64,000 nt of DNA, from contig NZ_AP022671.1 of assembly GCF_011405515.1 (NCBI RefSeq), forward strand, positions 4,138,501-4,202,500. Reading direction: 5' to 3'. The position numbers were made by a program, and so were the translations under genes. Below are positions 7,993 through 16,214 of the stretch, piece by piece. Numbering within the stretch: the stretch's first letter is position 1; the number at the start of each line of letters is the position of its first letter. Under the pieces are notes generated by a model. The model was given only the letters and a program-made list of their open reading frames with translations. It made no database searches and was not told the origin of the DNA. This stretch comes from Nitrospira sp. KM1 (GTDB lineage Bacteria; Nitrospirota; Nitrospiria; Nitrospirales; Nitrospiraceae).

Positions 7993-9030
7993 ATGACAAT
8001 AGACGGCGTTATCTGGGCTCTCAAGAAAATCGCGGAGTACTCGCTCGTGTCGGTTTCGTCCTGGGACGCGTTTTTCACCGGCATCGGGAGGGCGGCCCGG
8101 ACGTTTACAGACCTGGAAAGCGGAATGGCCTGGCCCTATCTCCTCGCAAGCTTCACGATTGCCGCCGGCGTGTTCATGTACGCACGTCGGCGAGGTGAAG
8201 CAAAGCCAGGCACGTTTGTGTCGTTCTTATTCCCGCGCGAGGTCTACGGGCATACGTCCGCTGCGCTCGATTACCAGTTCTACGCGATCAACCTGGTTCT
8301 CAAGTTCCTGTTCTGGGTTCCGATCATGACAGGCATGGGCATGATCGGCTACAAGGCAATGGCTGCCATCCTCGTTGAATGGATGAAATGGGAGCCGCCA
8401 GCGCGGTTGTCGACGGGGCAAGCACTCGGCGCCGCCTTTGGGTTGTTTGTCCTGTATGACTTCGTCAATTACTGCAGCCATGTTCTCTTTCATAAAATTC
8501 CGGTCCTGTGGGCTTTTCACGAGGTCCATCATTCGGCACAGGTGATGACGCCAATCACCGCGTTCCGGGCGCATCCCATGGAATTATTATTCCCTGCGCT
8601 GCTGCAGATGCCGGTGATCGGATTCGCGGCGGTTTTCTACCAGAACGTGGCGCCGCGTGATTTGGAGGTCGATACGGTTTTTGGAATCGGTCTCTTCACA
8701 TTCGCATTCGGCCTGCTCGGACACCATTTGCAGCATTCACACATCTGGCTGTCGTTTGGGCCGATCCTAAGCCGTCTGTACATCAGTCCTGCCCAGCATC
8801 AGATCCATCACAGCGTCGATGCGCGGCATCGGAACAGGAACTTCGGGGTGAAATTCGCCATATGGGACACGCTATTCGGGACGCTCTATGTCCCACCGGG
8901 TCGTGAGACGATTCAACTGGGTGTGCCGAATCAGAAAACAGTGGTATTCACGTCCGTTACACGGATCTACTTTCTTCCATTCGTCAGAGTCTGGACCTCG
9001 TTCAGAGGTGGTCAGGCGGGAAGAATCTGA
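7993..9030 (+). CDS. Sterol desaturase / fatty acid hydroxylase family membrane protein
   Basis: This 345-residue membrane protein belongs to the histidine-box di-iron hydroxylase superfamily. The clusters are HVLFH with FHEVHHS (from about residue 163), HHLQHSHIW, and QHQIHHSVDARH, the set of His ligands expected for an active di-iron centre. Hydrophobic segments precede and separate the boxes. The gene starts seven bases after the kinase stop and its own stop overlaps the next ATG by one base, so it is co-transcribed with the peptide cluster. Its substrate could be a lipid or a lipid-linked peptide; nothing in the sequence decides. Members usually act on lipids in the cytoplasmic membrane. 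Confidence 0.85.
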   Translation: MTIDGVIWALKKIAEYSLVSVSSWDAFFTGIGRAARTFTDLESGMAWPYLLASFTIAAGVFMYARRRGEAKPGTFVSFLFPREVYGHTSAALDYQFYAINLVLKFLFWVPIMTGMGMIGYKAMAAILVEWMKWEPPARLSTGQALGAAFGLFVLYDFVNYCSHVLFHKIPVLWAFHEVHHSAQVMTPITAFRAHPMELLFPALLQMPVIGFAAVFYQNVAPRDLEVDTVFGIGLFTFAFGLLGHHLQHSHIWLSFGPILSRLYISPAQHQIHHSVDARHRNRNFGVKFAIWDTLFGTLYVPPGRETIQLGVPNQKTVVFTSVTRIYFLPFVRVWTSFRGGQAGRI

Positions 9031-10292
9031 TGCCTGTTCAATCCGGCAGGGCCGCAATGCGCAGCGCGAGCACGAAATCGAAGGATTGTGACATCGGGCA
9101 TGTGACCCAAGAGGCCAGGCTTTTGCTTGCGTGCTCGCGAACGTCAATGAGCGATGCCGCGCGGTCGCAGATCTTGAATTTGGCGACTACGATTGACAGC
9201 TGGCGGGCGGTCGTTGAGCTGGCCCGTTATCATGGAGTCGCACCGCTCATGTACCGCGCACTTCGTCTGGTCTGTCCGGACCTCGTTCCTAAAGAACCGC
9301 TGGATGCATTGAGAAGTTTAACCCAGGCGGGGGCGTTGTTGAACCGATCGCTCGCGCAGGAGTTGATTCACCTGTGCCAGGCGTTTGACGAGCAGAGCGT
9401 CCCCGTCATCCCGTTTAAGGGAGCGACGTTGGCGGTGGCGGCCTATGGCGATCTCGCCCTTCGTGACTTTGACGATCTGGATTTCATCGTGCCGAAGGAG
9501 CGCGCGTCGGATGCGCAACAGGTCTTGTGGGCGCAGGGGTATCGTCCCCGGGACCGCTCGCATGGTCCAATGCATGCCGAGGAGCCGTATCATGTCTTTG
9601 TGAAGAAGCAGAGCTTGTTGCGAATCGACCTGCAATGGACCATGGCGCACGAACGGTTCTCGTTTCGGCTCGACCGGCCTGAAATCTGGGACCATCTGTT
9701 GCCTGTTTCAATCGGCGGCGTTCAGATCCGTGCCCTCGCGCCTGAGGAATTGCTGATCGTGTTATGTGTCCACGGTTCGAAGCACGCCTGGGAACAGCTC
9801 AAATGGGTCGCCGACGTATCCGAATTGCTCCGCTCTCATCGGGTGGATTGGAGGCGGGTGTTTGCCGTGGCCAAGAAATGGAAATGCCGCCGGATGTTGG
9901 TGCTCGGACTGATGGTGGCGTATCGATTATTGGACGCTCCTCTTCCTGGTTCGGTTGTCGCTGGCCTTGCCCGCGAGGGCGAAGTGGCTGCGCTGGCGGG
10001 ACGGATGCCCAAGAGCCTACTGACACGTCCGCAGGAAGGCATTGATGACCAGGACAACGCCGCACTGTATCTGTCTCTGAAGGATTCCCGGTGGAATCGA
10101 TGGAATTTCGGATTAACCCTGCTCCGTGACGACCATCCTGTCGTGCATGATCCACCCGCTTGGCTTCGTGCAGGCTCCTCACTGACCATCTTGGCGGGGA
10201 TATTCCAGCCGCTGCGCCGATGTGCGGCGCAGTCCCGACATGTCAAGCGACTGCTGAGAGCCGTAGGGAGACTTCATGAGCATGCCCCGTAA
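9030..10292 (+). CDS. Nucleotidyltransferase-fold protein of PF14907 type
   Basis: The 420-residue product carries PFKGATLAVAAYGDLALRDF followed by DDLDFIV, the KGxxL...YxxxxxRxxxDlD signature of the uncharacterised nucleotidyltransferase family PF14907. The paired acidic residues DDLDF are the expected metal ligands. A downstream EELLIVLCVHGSKHAWEQLKW motif is also family-typical. Members are often found in lasso-peptide and HPr-kinase-associated loci, but their reaction is not established. Start ATG 9030 shares one base with the previous stop. This is the last gene of the strand-continuous peptide cluster; 206 bases without a gene follow. Confidence 0.8.
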   Translation: MPVQSGRAAMRSASTKSKDCDIGHVTQEARLLLACSRTSMSDAARSQILNLATTIDSWRAVVELARYHGVAPLMYRALRLVCPDLVPKEPLDALRSLTQAGALLNRSLAQELIHLCQAFDEQSVPVIPFKGATLAVAAYGDLALRDFDDLDFIVPKERASDAQQVLWAQGYRPRDRSHGPMHAEEPYHVFVKKQSLLRIDLQWTMAHERFSFRLDRPEIWDHLLPVSIGGVQIRALAPEELLIVLCVHGSKHAWEQLKWVADVSELLRSHRVDWRRVFAVAKKWKCRRMLVLGLMVAYRLLDAPLPGSVVAGLAREGEVAALAGRMPKSLLTRPQEGIDDQDNAALYLSLKDSRWNRWNFGLTLLRDDHPVVHDPPAWLRAGSSLTILAGIFQPLRRCAAQSRHVKRLLRAVGRLHEHAP

Positions 10293-10498
10293 GCATGCCC
10301 TCCTCGTCACCACGCATCTCCTCACACATTATGAGTGGTCCCGTTGCTCCCGAAAAAAACTGCGTGGTAGGATAAGCTGCGCAGAACAACAAGACCGGTA
10401 GAGAGAGGTCTGCCGGTTCATCGGGGACTGAGTCGGAGGCCCTCCGGCCCCTGCGCGGATTCATCTGAATTTCCATTCATGCAGAAGGGAGGCGCGTT

Positions 10499-11032
10499 AT
10501 GAAACGGCTGGTTCTCATCGCAGGCGTGCTGCTGTGTCCGCTGCTTGTGACACAGCTCCTTTTCGCCGCCGGCTTTTTTAAGATCGGAGAGAAAGCCCCC
10601 GGATTCCAACTCACGGCCATTACAGGCGAACCGGTTTCGCTGGATGCTGTCAAAGGGAAGGTCGTCGTGCTAGGGCTTTTTCATATTTGTGATCCCTGCA
10701 TGATGCAAGGCACTAATCTGCAAAAGGTGTACGAGGCCACGCAAGGCAAGAACGTTGCCGTGATTGGTATCAATTCCAACGGCAATTCAAAGAAAGATGT
10801 CGGAGAATTTCTGTCCGCCTTTCCTGTGAAGGTGACCTATCCCTATCTCCTTGATCCGGGAAAAGTCACGGATAAGCTGTATGGGGGCGGCAAATTCATT
10901 CCCAACGTGTACGTCATCGATCAACAGGGGGTGATCAAGTGGCAACGCGTCGGGAATATGGACCTGGCTGGAGCGGATGTGATTCTGGCTGAAGTAGAAA
11001 AACTCCTCACGGCCGGTTCATCTGCGATGTAG
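10499..11032 (+). CDS. Exported TlpA/redoxin-like thiol protein
   Basis: This 177-residue protein has an N-terminal hydrophobic signal segment (MKRLVLIAGVLLCPLLVTQL) followed by a thioredoxin-like fold of the AhpC-TSA/TlpA type. The redox site is CDPC in LFHICDPCMMQ; the cis-Pro region is GGKFIPNVYVIDQQG. GGGAGG lies eight bases before the ATG. It probably works outside the cytoplasmic membrane as a thiol-disulfide reductant or thiol peroxidase. It opens a new operon after a 206-base gap that contains only a weak promoter-like TTGCTC/TAGGAT pair at 10344-10373. Confidence 0.8.
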   Translation: MKRLVLIAGVLLCPLLVTQLLFAAGFFKIGEKAPGFQLTAITGEPVSLDAVKGKVVVLGLFHICDPCMMQGTNLQKVYEATQGKNVAVIGINSNGNSKKDVGEFLSAFPVKVTYPYLLDPGKVTDKLYGGGKFIPNVYVIDQQGVIKWQRVGNMDLAGADVILAEVEKLLTAGSSAM

Positions 11033-11100
11033 ACGAGGTCGGGCTGTGCCGGTGAAGTTGGAATCGAACCGACAACTGTGACCGAGCGAGAGGGATGCGC

Positions 11101-11340
11101 ATGGATGAGATGGAACAGGGGAAACTCAAGTTTTTGGAAGTCGTGCAGGCCGTCGATGCGGCGGTCCAGACGGTCATCCCGGTCACGCCATCCAACAGCA
11201 TGTTCTTAATCTCGTTGACCAAGGGTGCCAATAGAAAATTCATCACGGTGTCAGAAGACGACATTATCGACCTTCCCCATGAAGCCGACATCCTCACGAA
11301 GGTCACGAAGACGGTTCGTGATGCGGTTGCGGCGCTCTAG
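11101..11340 (+). CDS. Small conserved-looking protein of unknown function
   Basis: The 79-residue product (MDEMEQGKLKFLEVVQAV...) has no signal peptide or domain I recognise. It appears as a small mixed alpha/beta protein with an acidic patch, SEDDIIDLP. ATG 11101 is preferred over ATG 11095 because GAGAGGG then has normal spacing. It lies between the redoxin and the metallo-beta-lactamase-fold gene, in the same direction and with short gaps, so it is probably part of that operon. Confidence 0.55.
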   Translation: MDEMEQGKLKFLEVVQAVDAAVQTVIPVTPSNSMFLISLTKGANRKFITVSEDDIIDLPHEADILTKVTKTVRDAVAAL

Positions 11341-11387
11341 CGGGTTCAGCGCCATGGCAAAAAGCACTCGCACGGGCCGATAAGATC

Positions 11388-11987
11388 ATGAAAGCCATTC
11401 TTCCCGGTATCTGGCAGTGGTCATGGTTTTCCGAAGAGAAACAGATCGATTTCAACGGGCTGTTTCTCAGCATCGGGGAACATAAGATCATTGTCGACCC
11501 TCCTCCCATGACCGCCGAAGCGACGACGCTCATTCGCCGGCAAGGAGGAATCGACTACATCGTCATTACCAACCGTGATCATGTCCGTGAGGCGATTGCG
11601 TGCCAAGCGGAATTTCATTGTCAGTTGCACGTGCCGGAGGGTGATGCGTCGCAGATGGATCTCACCCCGACGAAGACGTTCAAGGATGGGGAGCTGTTGG
11701 CCGGAGGCATGTGGGCGATTCGTCTAAAGGACCAGAAGTCTCCCGGCGAATGTGCCTTGTTCATTCCACAGGGGAAAGGCATCATGATCGTCGGGGACGC
11801 GTTGATCGGAAAACCGGCGGGCTCAGTCGGTATGTTGCCCGCGGAGAAATACGCCGATGTCTCCAAGGCCAAAGACGGGCTCACGCGGCTGTTGAAATAT
11901 CAATTCGATAGTCTCCTCGTCGGAGACGGTGCATCCATACTTTCCGGCGCGAAATCAGTCGTGGAGAGTGCGTTGGTGACGGTATGA
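11388..11987 (+). CDS. Metallo-beta-lactamase-fold protein with degenerate metal site
   Basis: This 199-residue protein has the outline of a small MBL-fold hydrolase: a first strand pair with IIVDPPP, a motif-2 region IDYIVITNRDHVREA, and a later GKGIMIVGDALIG. The usual HxHxDH is NRDHVR here, so at least two metal ligands are lost while Asp and one His remain. It may be a binding or regulatory relative rather than a metal hydrolase. Its stop overlaps the ATG of the TPR gene by four bases (ATGA), which indicates translational coupling. Confidence 0.6.
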   Translation: MKAILPGIWQWSWFSEEKQIDFNGLFLSIGEHKIIVDPPPMTAEATTLIRRQGGIDYIVITNRDHVREAIACQAEFHCQLHVPEGDASQMDLTPTKTFKDGELLAGGMWAIRLKDQKSPGECALFIPQGKGIMIVGDALIGKPAGSVGMLPAEKYADVSKAKDGLTRLLKYQFDSLLVGDGASILSGAKSVVESALVTV

Positions 11988-12808
11988 CAACACTGAAGAA
12001 CGGTCTGTCCGAAGACCTTAACCGTCAGGGAAACGAGCATTTCTCGCATGGCAACTATACCGATGCCTACACGTGTTATGCCAAAGCGCTTGAGTGCGAC
12101 CGTCTTACCGGCGATCGGCGTGCTTTGGCCGCCACGCTTGGCAATCTCGGGAATATCTGTGCTGTCAGCGGCAGGCGGGAGGCGGCTCAGGAGTATTATC
12201 AGGAAGTATTGGAGCTGCAAAAGATTCTAGGCGACGAAAAAGGAATCGGTACGACATTGGCCAATCTGGGAAACTTGCGGGCCGATGCTGGTGAGTGGAC
12301 CCGTGCCAGAGCCTATTATCTCGAGGCGCTCGATTTGATGACCAAGACTCGTGATGAAGCGGCGAAGGCGGTTCTCTATTCGGACTTGGGCTTGGTCTCA
12401 CGGGAGACCGGTAAGTTTGACGATGCGGTCCGGCAGTACGAGCGCTCGCTGACGTTGATGCGCCGCTTGGGCAATCAAGGCGGAATCGCCGATGCCTGGC
12501 GAATGCTGGCCCGCACCTTTCTGATGCAGCAACGATACGATGACGCGATCGCCTGTTGCCAGACCAGCTTGTCCGTCGCGGAACGCTCCCGAGATGACCT
12601 GCGGACAGGCGGCGCCCGCTATATTCTCGCCCAATGTTATGAGGAACTCGGCCGGCTGGAGGAGGCCGGTGCGCTGTTGGAACAAGTCGTCGCGATGGAT
12701 CGAAAGTACCAGCTGCCGAAATTGCAAGAAAATGTCGGACGGCTCGAACGTCTTCGGGAACGGGTTGCCGCTCTCGCATCCCTCGAATTGAAAGAATCCC
12801 GCTCATGA
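11984..12808 (+). CDS. Tetratricopeptide-repeat protein
   Basis: The 274-residue protein is almost entirely TPR, about six repeats. Examples are ALAATLGNLGNICAVSGRRE, GIGTTLANLGNLRADAGEWT and AAKAVLYSDLGLVSRETGKF, each with the small-residue pattern W/L-G-Y-A-F-A-P of the fold. No signal peptide or membrane segment is visible, so it is likely a cytosolic scaffold. It is coupled to the genes on both sides by ATGA overlaps (11984-11987 and 12805-12808). Its partner is not apparent. Confidence 0.8.
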   Translation: MTTLKNGLSEDLNRQGNEHFSHGNYTDAYTCYAKALECDRLTGDRRALAATLGNLGNICAVSGRREAAQEYYQEVLELQKILGDEKGIGTTLANLGNLRADAGEWTRARAYYLEALDLMTKTRDEAAKAVLYSDLGLVSRETGKFDDAVRQYERSLTLMRRLGNQGGIADAWRMLARTFLMQQRYDDAIACCQTSLSVAERSRDDLRTGGARYILAQCYEELGRLEEAGALLEQVVAMDRKYQLPKLQENVGRLERLRERVAALASLELKESRS

Positions 12809-13242
12809 GCGACGCGATGTCACCGCTCTGGCCCGATGTGCGCCGAACGCTCGCCGAGTCATTCCCTCAAAGCTATGATCTTGAACCGGGAGGCGCCCTT
12901 GCACTGGATCTTGGACAGGACGGCTGGCTGCTGGAAATCAGGCCGGATGGGAAGGTGTTGTGCCAATACGGGGTAGCCATGGACGACGTGATGAGCCTCA
13001 TGTCGGACGGCACGCCCGAAGATCTCGGTACCGACGAGGTGGCCAAGCAGGCGAAGTATTTCATCCAGCCTGCAGTCTCCAAGTATCGCGACCTGCTGTT
13101 GAAATCAGGATTTGCCGAAGAGTCGGAGATGAATGAAGAATATGTGGCCGTCTCCTTCGAACGCCCGGTCGATTTCCACAATGTCGGTAAAGTGCAGGAT
13201 CTGATCCGGTGGTGCTGCAGGCAGATCGGCGGCAGCATGTGA
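12805..13242 (+). CDS. Protein of unknown function in TPR-methyltransferase operon
   Basis: The 145-residue acidic protein has no domain I recognise. It is probably cytosolic; the segment LALDLGQDGWLLEIRPDGKV looks like a beta-meander, and the C-terminal half is helical. The start overlaps the TPR gene by four bases and its stop shares a base with the methyltransferase ATG at 13242. This tight packing supports it as a real gene. Confidence 0.65.
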   Translation: MSDAMSPLWPDVRRTLAESFPQSYDLEPGGALALDLGQDGWLLEIRPDGKVLCQYGVAMDDVMSLMSDGTPEDLGTDEVAKQAKYFIQPAVSKYRDLLLKSGFAEESEMNEEYVAVSFERPVDFHNVGKVQDLIRWCCRQIGGSM

Positions 13243-14282
13243 TGAAGGCGATCCGCACCTTCGAAGAATTCCGCGATGCGCTGCATGCCTACCGGCTGCC
13301 GCGCGTCATGATTGCCGCGCTCGAACTCAATGTGTTCACGACGCTCGATCGCCGGACATGGGCACTTCCCGATTTGGCTCGCGAACTGAAAGTCAGCGAA
13401 CGAGGCCTTCGTATTCTATGCCGGACTCTTGCGACGGCTGGCCTGCTCGTGAAGTCAGGGAATCGATACCGCAATGGCCCTCTTGGCGCCACGGGGTTGA
13501 ATGCGAACCACCCCTCTTTTCACGGAGCATACCTGGAATTGCTGAGAAACCATTGGCATAGTTGGTCGAGAGTGACGGAATCCGTTCGAACCGGCTTGCC
13601 GTTGGATCGCGACCATTCAGACGAGCCCGATTATCGACGGCAATTCACCTGGGCCATGCACCATCGGACGCTCGAAATCGCACCCAAGATTGCCGCTCAT
13701 CTTTCCTTGAAGGGTGCCGGATCGTTATTGGACCTCGGCGGCGGCCCGGGAACGTATGCCCTCGCCTTTCTGGCGAAGAATCGGGGATTGCATGCAACCG
13801 TCTGCGACCGGCCGGCGGCGCTCGATGTCGCCAGGGAAATTGCGGCCACGCATACCGCAGGGAAAAGACTTTCTTTTATCCCGCTCGACCTGCTGTCGGA
13901 TGAGATCCCGGGAACCTACGACGTCATTTGGTATTCAAATGTGCTGCACATCTATTCGCCTGAGGAAAACCGTACAGTATTCCGGAAGGCCAAGGCCGCG
14001 TTGAGTCCCGGCGGAAGGCTGATCATTCAGGATGCCTTTCTCCATGATCCTCAGGGGATCTATCCGGTGGATGCCAGCTTGTTTGCGGTGTCCATGCTGC
14101 TGTTCACGGAGACTGGCGACACATACTCCGTCAAAGATGTCACCGCGTGGTTGGCCAACGAAGGGTTTACCGCGATCCGGTCGCTCCGGATGAAGAAGGA
14201 GAACGAAGATTGGGAGGGTGGAATCCTCGAAGCGAGGAACGCTGCAGTGCCTGTACGAAGGAGACGCCGCCCATCACGATGA
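13242..14282 (+). CDS. SAM-dependent O-methyltransferase, CrtF/COMT-like
   Basis: The 346-residue protein has an N-terminal winged-helix dimerisation domain (LPDLARELKVSERGLRILCR) and a Rossmann methyltransferase domain. The SAM loop is LLDLGGGPGTYALAF near residues 162-176, with VCDRP as the acidic strand-2 end and a PGGRLIIQDAF strand typical of plant-COMT-like bacterial enzymes. ATG 13242 is used; GTG 13209 would overlap the previous gene further. The substrate is unknown. The last 116 bases overlap a convergent membrane-protein gene, so the basic tail VRRRRRPSR may be a recent extension. Confidence 0.8.
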   Translation: MKAIRTFEEFRDALHAYRLPRVMIAALELNVFTTLDRRTWALPDLARELKVSERGLRILCRTLATAGLLVKSGNRYRNGPLGATGLNANHPSFHGAYLELLRNHWHSWSRVTESVRTGLPLDRDHSDEPDYRRQFTWAMHHRTLEIAPKIAAHLSLKGAGSLLDLGGGPGTYALAFLAKNRGLHATVCDRPAALDVAREIAATHTAGKRLSFIPLDLLSDEIPGTYDVIWYSNVLHIYSPEENRTVFRKAKAALSPGGRLIIQDAFLHDPQGIYPVDASLFAVSMLLFTETGDTYSVKDVTAWLANEGFTAIRSLRMKKENEDWEGGILEARNAAVPVRRRRRPSR

Positions 14283-14598
14283 GGCCGACATCCAGTAGCC
14301 CGCTGAGGGCGTGCTCTAGATAGAGTCCATTCGAGATCTCTCCTGCCGCAACCATGCTTGTCACTGTTGCCAGGTCCAGGGCCAGGTTGATGGTTCCATA
14401 CCCGACACATGCCATGGCCGTCCAAGCCCATCCGATCAGGACCAGACCTGCGAGCATGACCGGCATTACAACAAGATAGACGGACCACCAAAGCTGTCCT
14501 GTCGTAGAAGCTTCAACCATGCGAGGAGACTGCATGGTGACAGCGCCGATCAAGATCAATAGGGCTAGGACGGTGACAAGAAAGCGAGCATGGGGCAT
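14167..14598 (-). CDS. Small integral membrane protein, unknown
   Basis: The 143-residue protein starts MPHARFLVTVLALLILIGAV and shows about four hydrophobic segments: residues 5-20, 38-60, 62-85 and 100-118. I do not recognise the family. It converges on the methyltransferase gene and overlaps its 3' end by 116 bases, and its start is close to the divergent DCC gene. Coding is supported by the regular membrane segments; the C-terminal 40 residues, which lie in the overlap, are less certain. Confidence 0.55.
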   Translation of the reverse strand: MPHARFLVTVLALLILIGAVTMQSPRMVEASTTGQLWWSVYLVVMPVMLAGLVLIGWAWTAMACVGYGTINLALDLATVTSMVAAGEISNGLYLEHALSGLLDVGLIVMGGVSFVQALQRSSLRGFHPPNLRSPSSSGATGSR

Positions 14599-14685
14599 GG
14601 CGGGATCATAGCGGTCGCTTGCATTGGCCTGCAAGGGACCTGCATTGTGACCGCATGCAGCGGCAGGATGTACGGGATCGGCGTT

Positions 14686-15081
14686 ATGAGGAATGAGCGA
14701 CCGCAAACGAATCAATTGCTGATCTATGATGGGCGGTGCCGCATGTGCGTGACGGCGAAGGAGGGATTGGAACGACTGAGCGACGATGGTGGATCCCATC
14801 CCGTACGAATGATCACGTACCATAGCGACGAAGCGAGGCAGGCATTGAAAGGGTGCTATCGGGAGGGCAGACCTGAAGCCGCATTTTTAGTCAAACCGGA
14901 CGGGACGATTTCAAGCGGACTCGATGCGTTTCTCCCTTTACTGCCGGGTTTAAAGGGTGGACGGTTTCTCGTCGTCCTTTTCCGTATGTCATGGGTGAGG
15001 ACGTTGGGGAATGTCGTCTATCGAGTTATTGCCAAGCATAGGTACCGGCTGTTTGGCGAAGTTACAAAAGGTTCATCGTAG
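14686..15081 (+). CDS. DCC-family thiol-disulfide oxidoreductase (DUF393)
   Basis: The 131-residue protein begins with QLLIYDGRCRMCVTAKEG. DGRCRMC is the DGxCxxC redox motif of the DUF393/DCC family, a thioredoxin-like group of small cytosolic or membrane-associated oxidoreductases whose physiological substrate is generally unknown. The length is normal for the family. ATG 14686 is used because it leaves the motif near the N-terminus; the frame stays open upstream to 14590 but that part looks non-coding. Confidence 0.75.
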   Translation: MRNERPQTNQLLIYDGRCRMCVTAKEGLERLSDDGGSHPVRMITYHSDEARQALKGCYREGRPEAAFLVKPDGTISSGLDAFLPLLPGLKGGRFLVVLFRMSWVRTLGNVVYRVIAKHRYRLFGEVTKGSS

Positions 15082-15187
15082 CGTATCGATCCTCGTCTTC
15101 CAGATCATCCTAATACACAGCCCCCGTTTTTCAACCCGTGGGCGGTGAATAACCTGTGATCTGTACAAATCTGTCCAACTGAACTTT

Positions 15188-15203
15188 CCCCCCCTTTCGG
15201 GGG
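15188..15203. promoter_or_regulatory. C-run/G-run hairpin in intergenic region
   Basis: Seven C (15188-15194), TTTC, and five G (15199-15203) can form a tight GC stem with a tetraloop. No T-run follows in either direction, so it is a weak terminator candidate at best, or an mRNA 5' structure ahead of the exported protein gene at 15281. Confidence 0.3.
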
Positions 15204-15280
15204 TTGCACGCCTACAGCGGAGGAATTTACCCTAAAGCCCTCAACAGAGATACTCAGTCTCATAGGAGGGCCGACACAAG

Positions 15281-16174
15281 ATGCGTATTCGCTCGGTTCT
15301 AGAGTTACTGAGAGTGTTACCGACACTGTTCATTTTCTCCGTTTCCCCCCAGCCTGTCTTCGTGCCTGCGAGGCGCCCGCATCAGGGCGTATTTCGCTAT
15401 GCGGCATTCCTTCTTTTTGTAATCTTCATGTCCGGTTCAGCAGGTGCTGAAGAGTCCATTTCACCATCACAGCATACAAAGCATATCGTGGCGGCAGGCA
15501 TTGGATTTCAGAATGCCGAATCTTCCTCTATCACTGTCCGAACCTACGATGCAGAATCAGGCGAGATTTTATCTGATGAAACGTATGACCTCGATATCAA
15601 AGAAGACGTCCATGCATCAGCTGGGCGAGGTCGTGAACGGATCTTTGCAGGAGGAGTGGGTGTCGAGCGTGACGGATTGAGTGAATTTTCCCTCCGTGTA
15701 TACGACGCCGAAGACGGGAGGTTTCTCTGGGAGGGCCGACTGAACCTCAAAGTGGACAGTGGCGAACTCGACACTGTTCGCGTTACGGCTCGCGTCCAGC
15801 CCCGCGCGGTGCTCAGGTTTACATCGCAGGCTACTTCCGGCGCCGGTCAGCCCTATTTTCTCCTTCGAGCCATGAATCCGGAAACCGGACAACTGGCATG
15901 GTCCGATCAGTTTTCCGCCGCCTTGGGCGGCCCCGCGCGAGCGGAACGTGTTCACGATGCCACTGTGGAACCGGCGGGTGCCTCGGCACCCGATATCGAT
16001 TTCCGTATCAGGATGTTCGACGAACAGGGTCGGCAGATGCTGTGGGAGGACAAGCTCAGCCCAGTGCTGGCTGAGGACACTGCATGGACCGGCCAGGGCA
16101 GCGAAGCGGCGCCGGGGTTTCTGCCCGGTTCATCTCTTGTCGATCAGGAACCGAAGAGGGGAGCAGATATTTAA
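15281..16174 (+). CDS. Exported protein of unknown function with internal repeats
   Basis: The 297-residue protein follows a good AGGAGGG (15264-15270). An unusually long N-terminus leads to a hydrophobic stretch at residues 40-52 with a likely signal-peptidase site in GSAGA-EES. The mature part repeats a beta-rich unit with signature xYDAExGxxLxxE/WEG: VRTYDAESGEILSDETYDLD, VYDAEDGRFLWEG, MNPETGQLAWSD and MFDEQGRQMLWED. This gives four units, suggesting a small beta-sandwich or propeller-like secreted protein. I recognise no family. It is probably periplasmic or surface-associated. Confidence 0.65.
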   Translation: MRIRSVLELLRVLPTLFIFSVSPQPVFVPARRPHQGVFRYAAFLLFVIFMSGSAGAEESISPSQHTKHIVAAGIGFQNAESSSITVRTYDAESGEILSDETYDLDIKEDVHASAGRGRERIFAGGVGVERDGLSEFSLRVYDAEDGRFLWEGRLNLKVDSGELDTVRVTARVQPRAVLRFTSQATSGAGQPYFLLRAMNPETGQLAWSDQFSAALGGPARAERVHDATVEPAGASAPDIDFRIRMFDEQGRQMLWEDKLSPVLAEDTAWTGQGSEAAPGFLPGSSLVDQEPKRGADI

Positions 16175-16214
16175 TGCTCGCGCCGTTGAGCCGAATAGAG
16201 TGTGGACGAAGCTG

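Noticed and set aside
1940..10292. Classical lasso peptide cluster
   Set aside because: No asparagine-synthetase-like cyclase is encoded and the putative core starts with Gln, so only leader handling is lasso-like.
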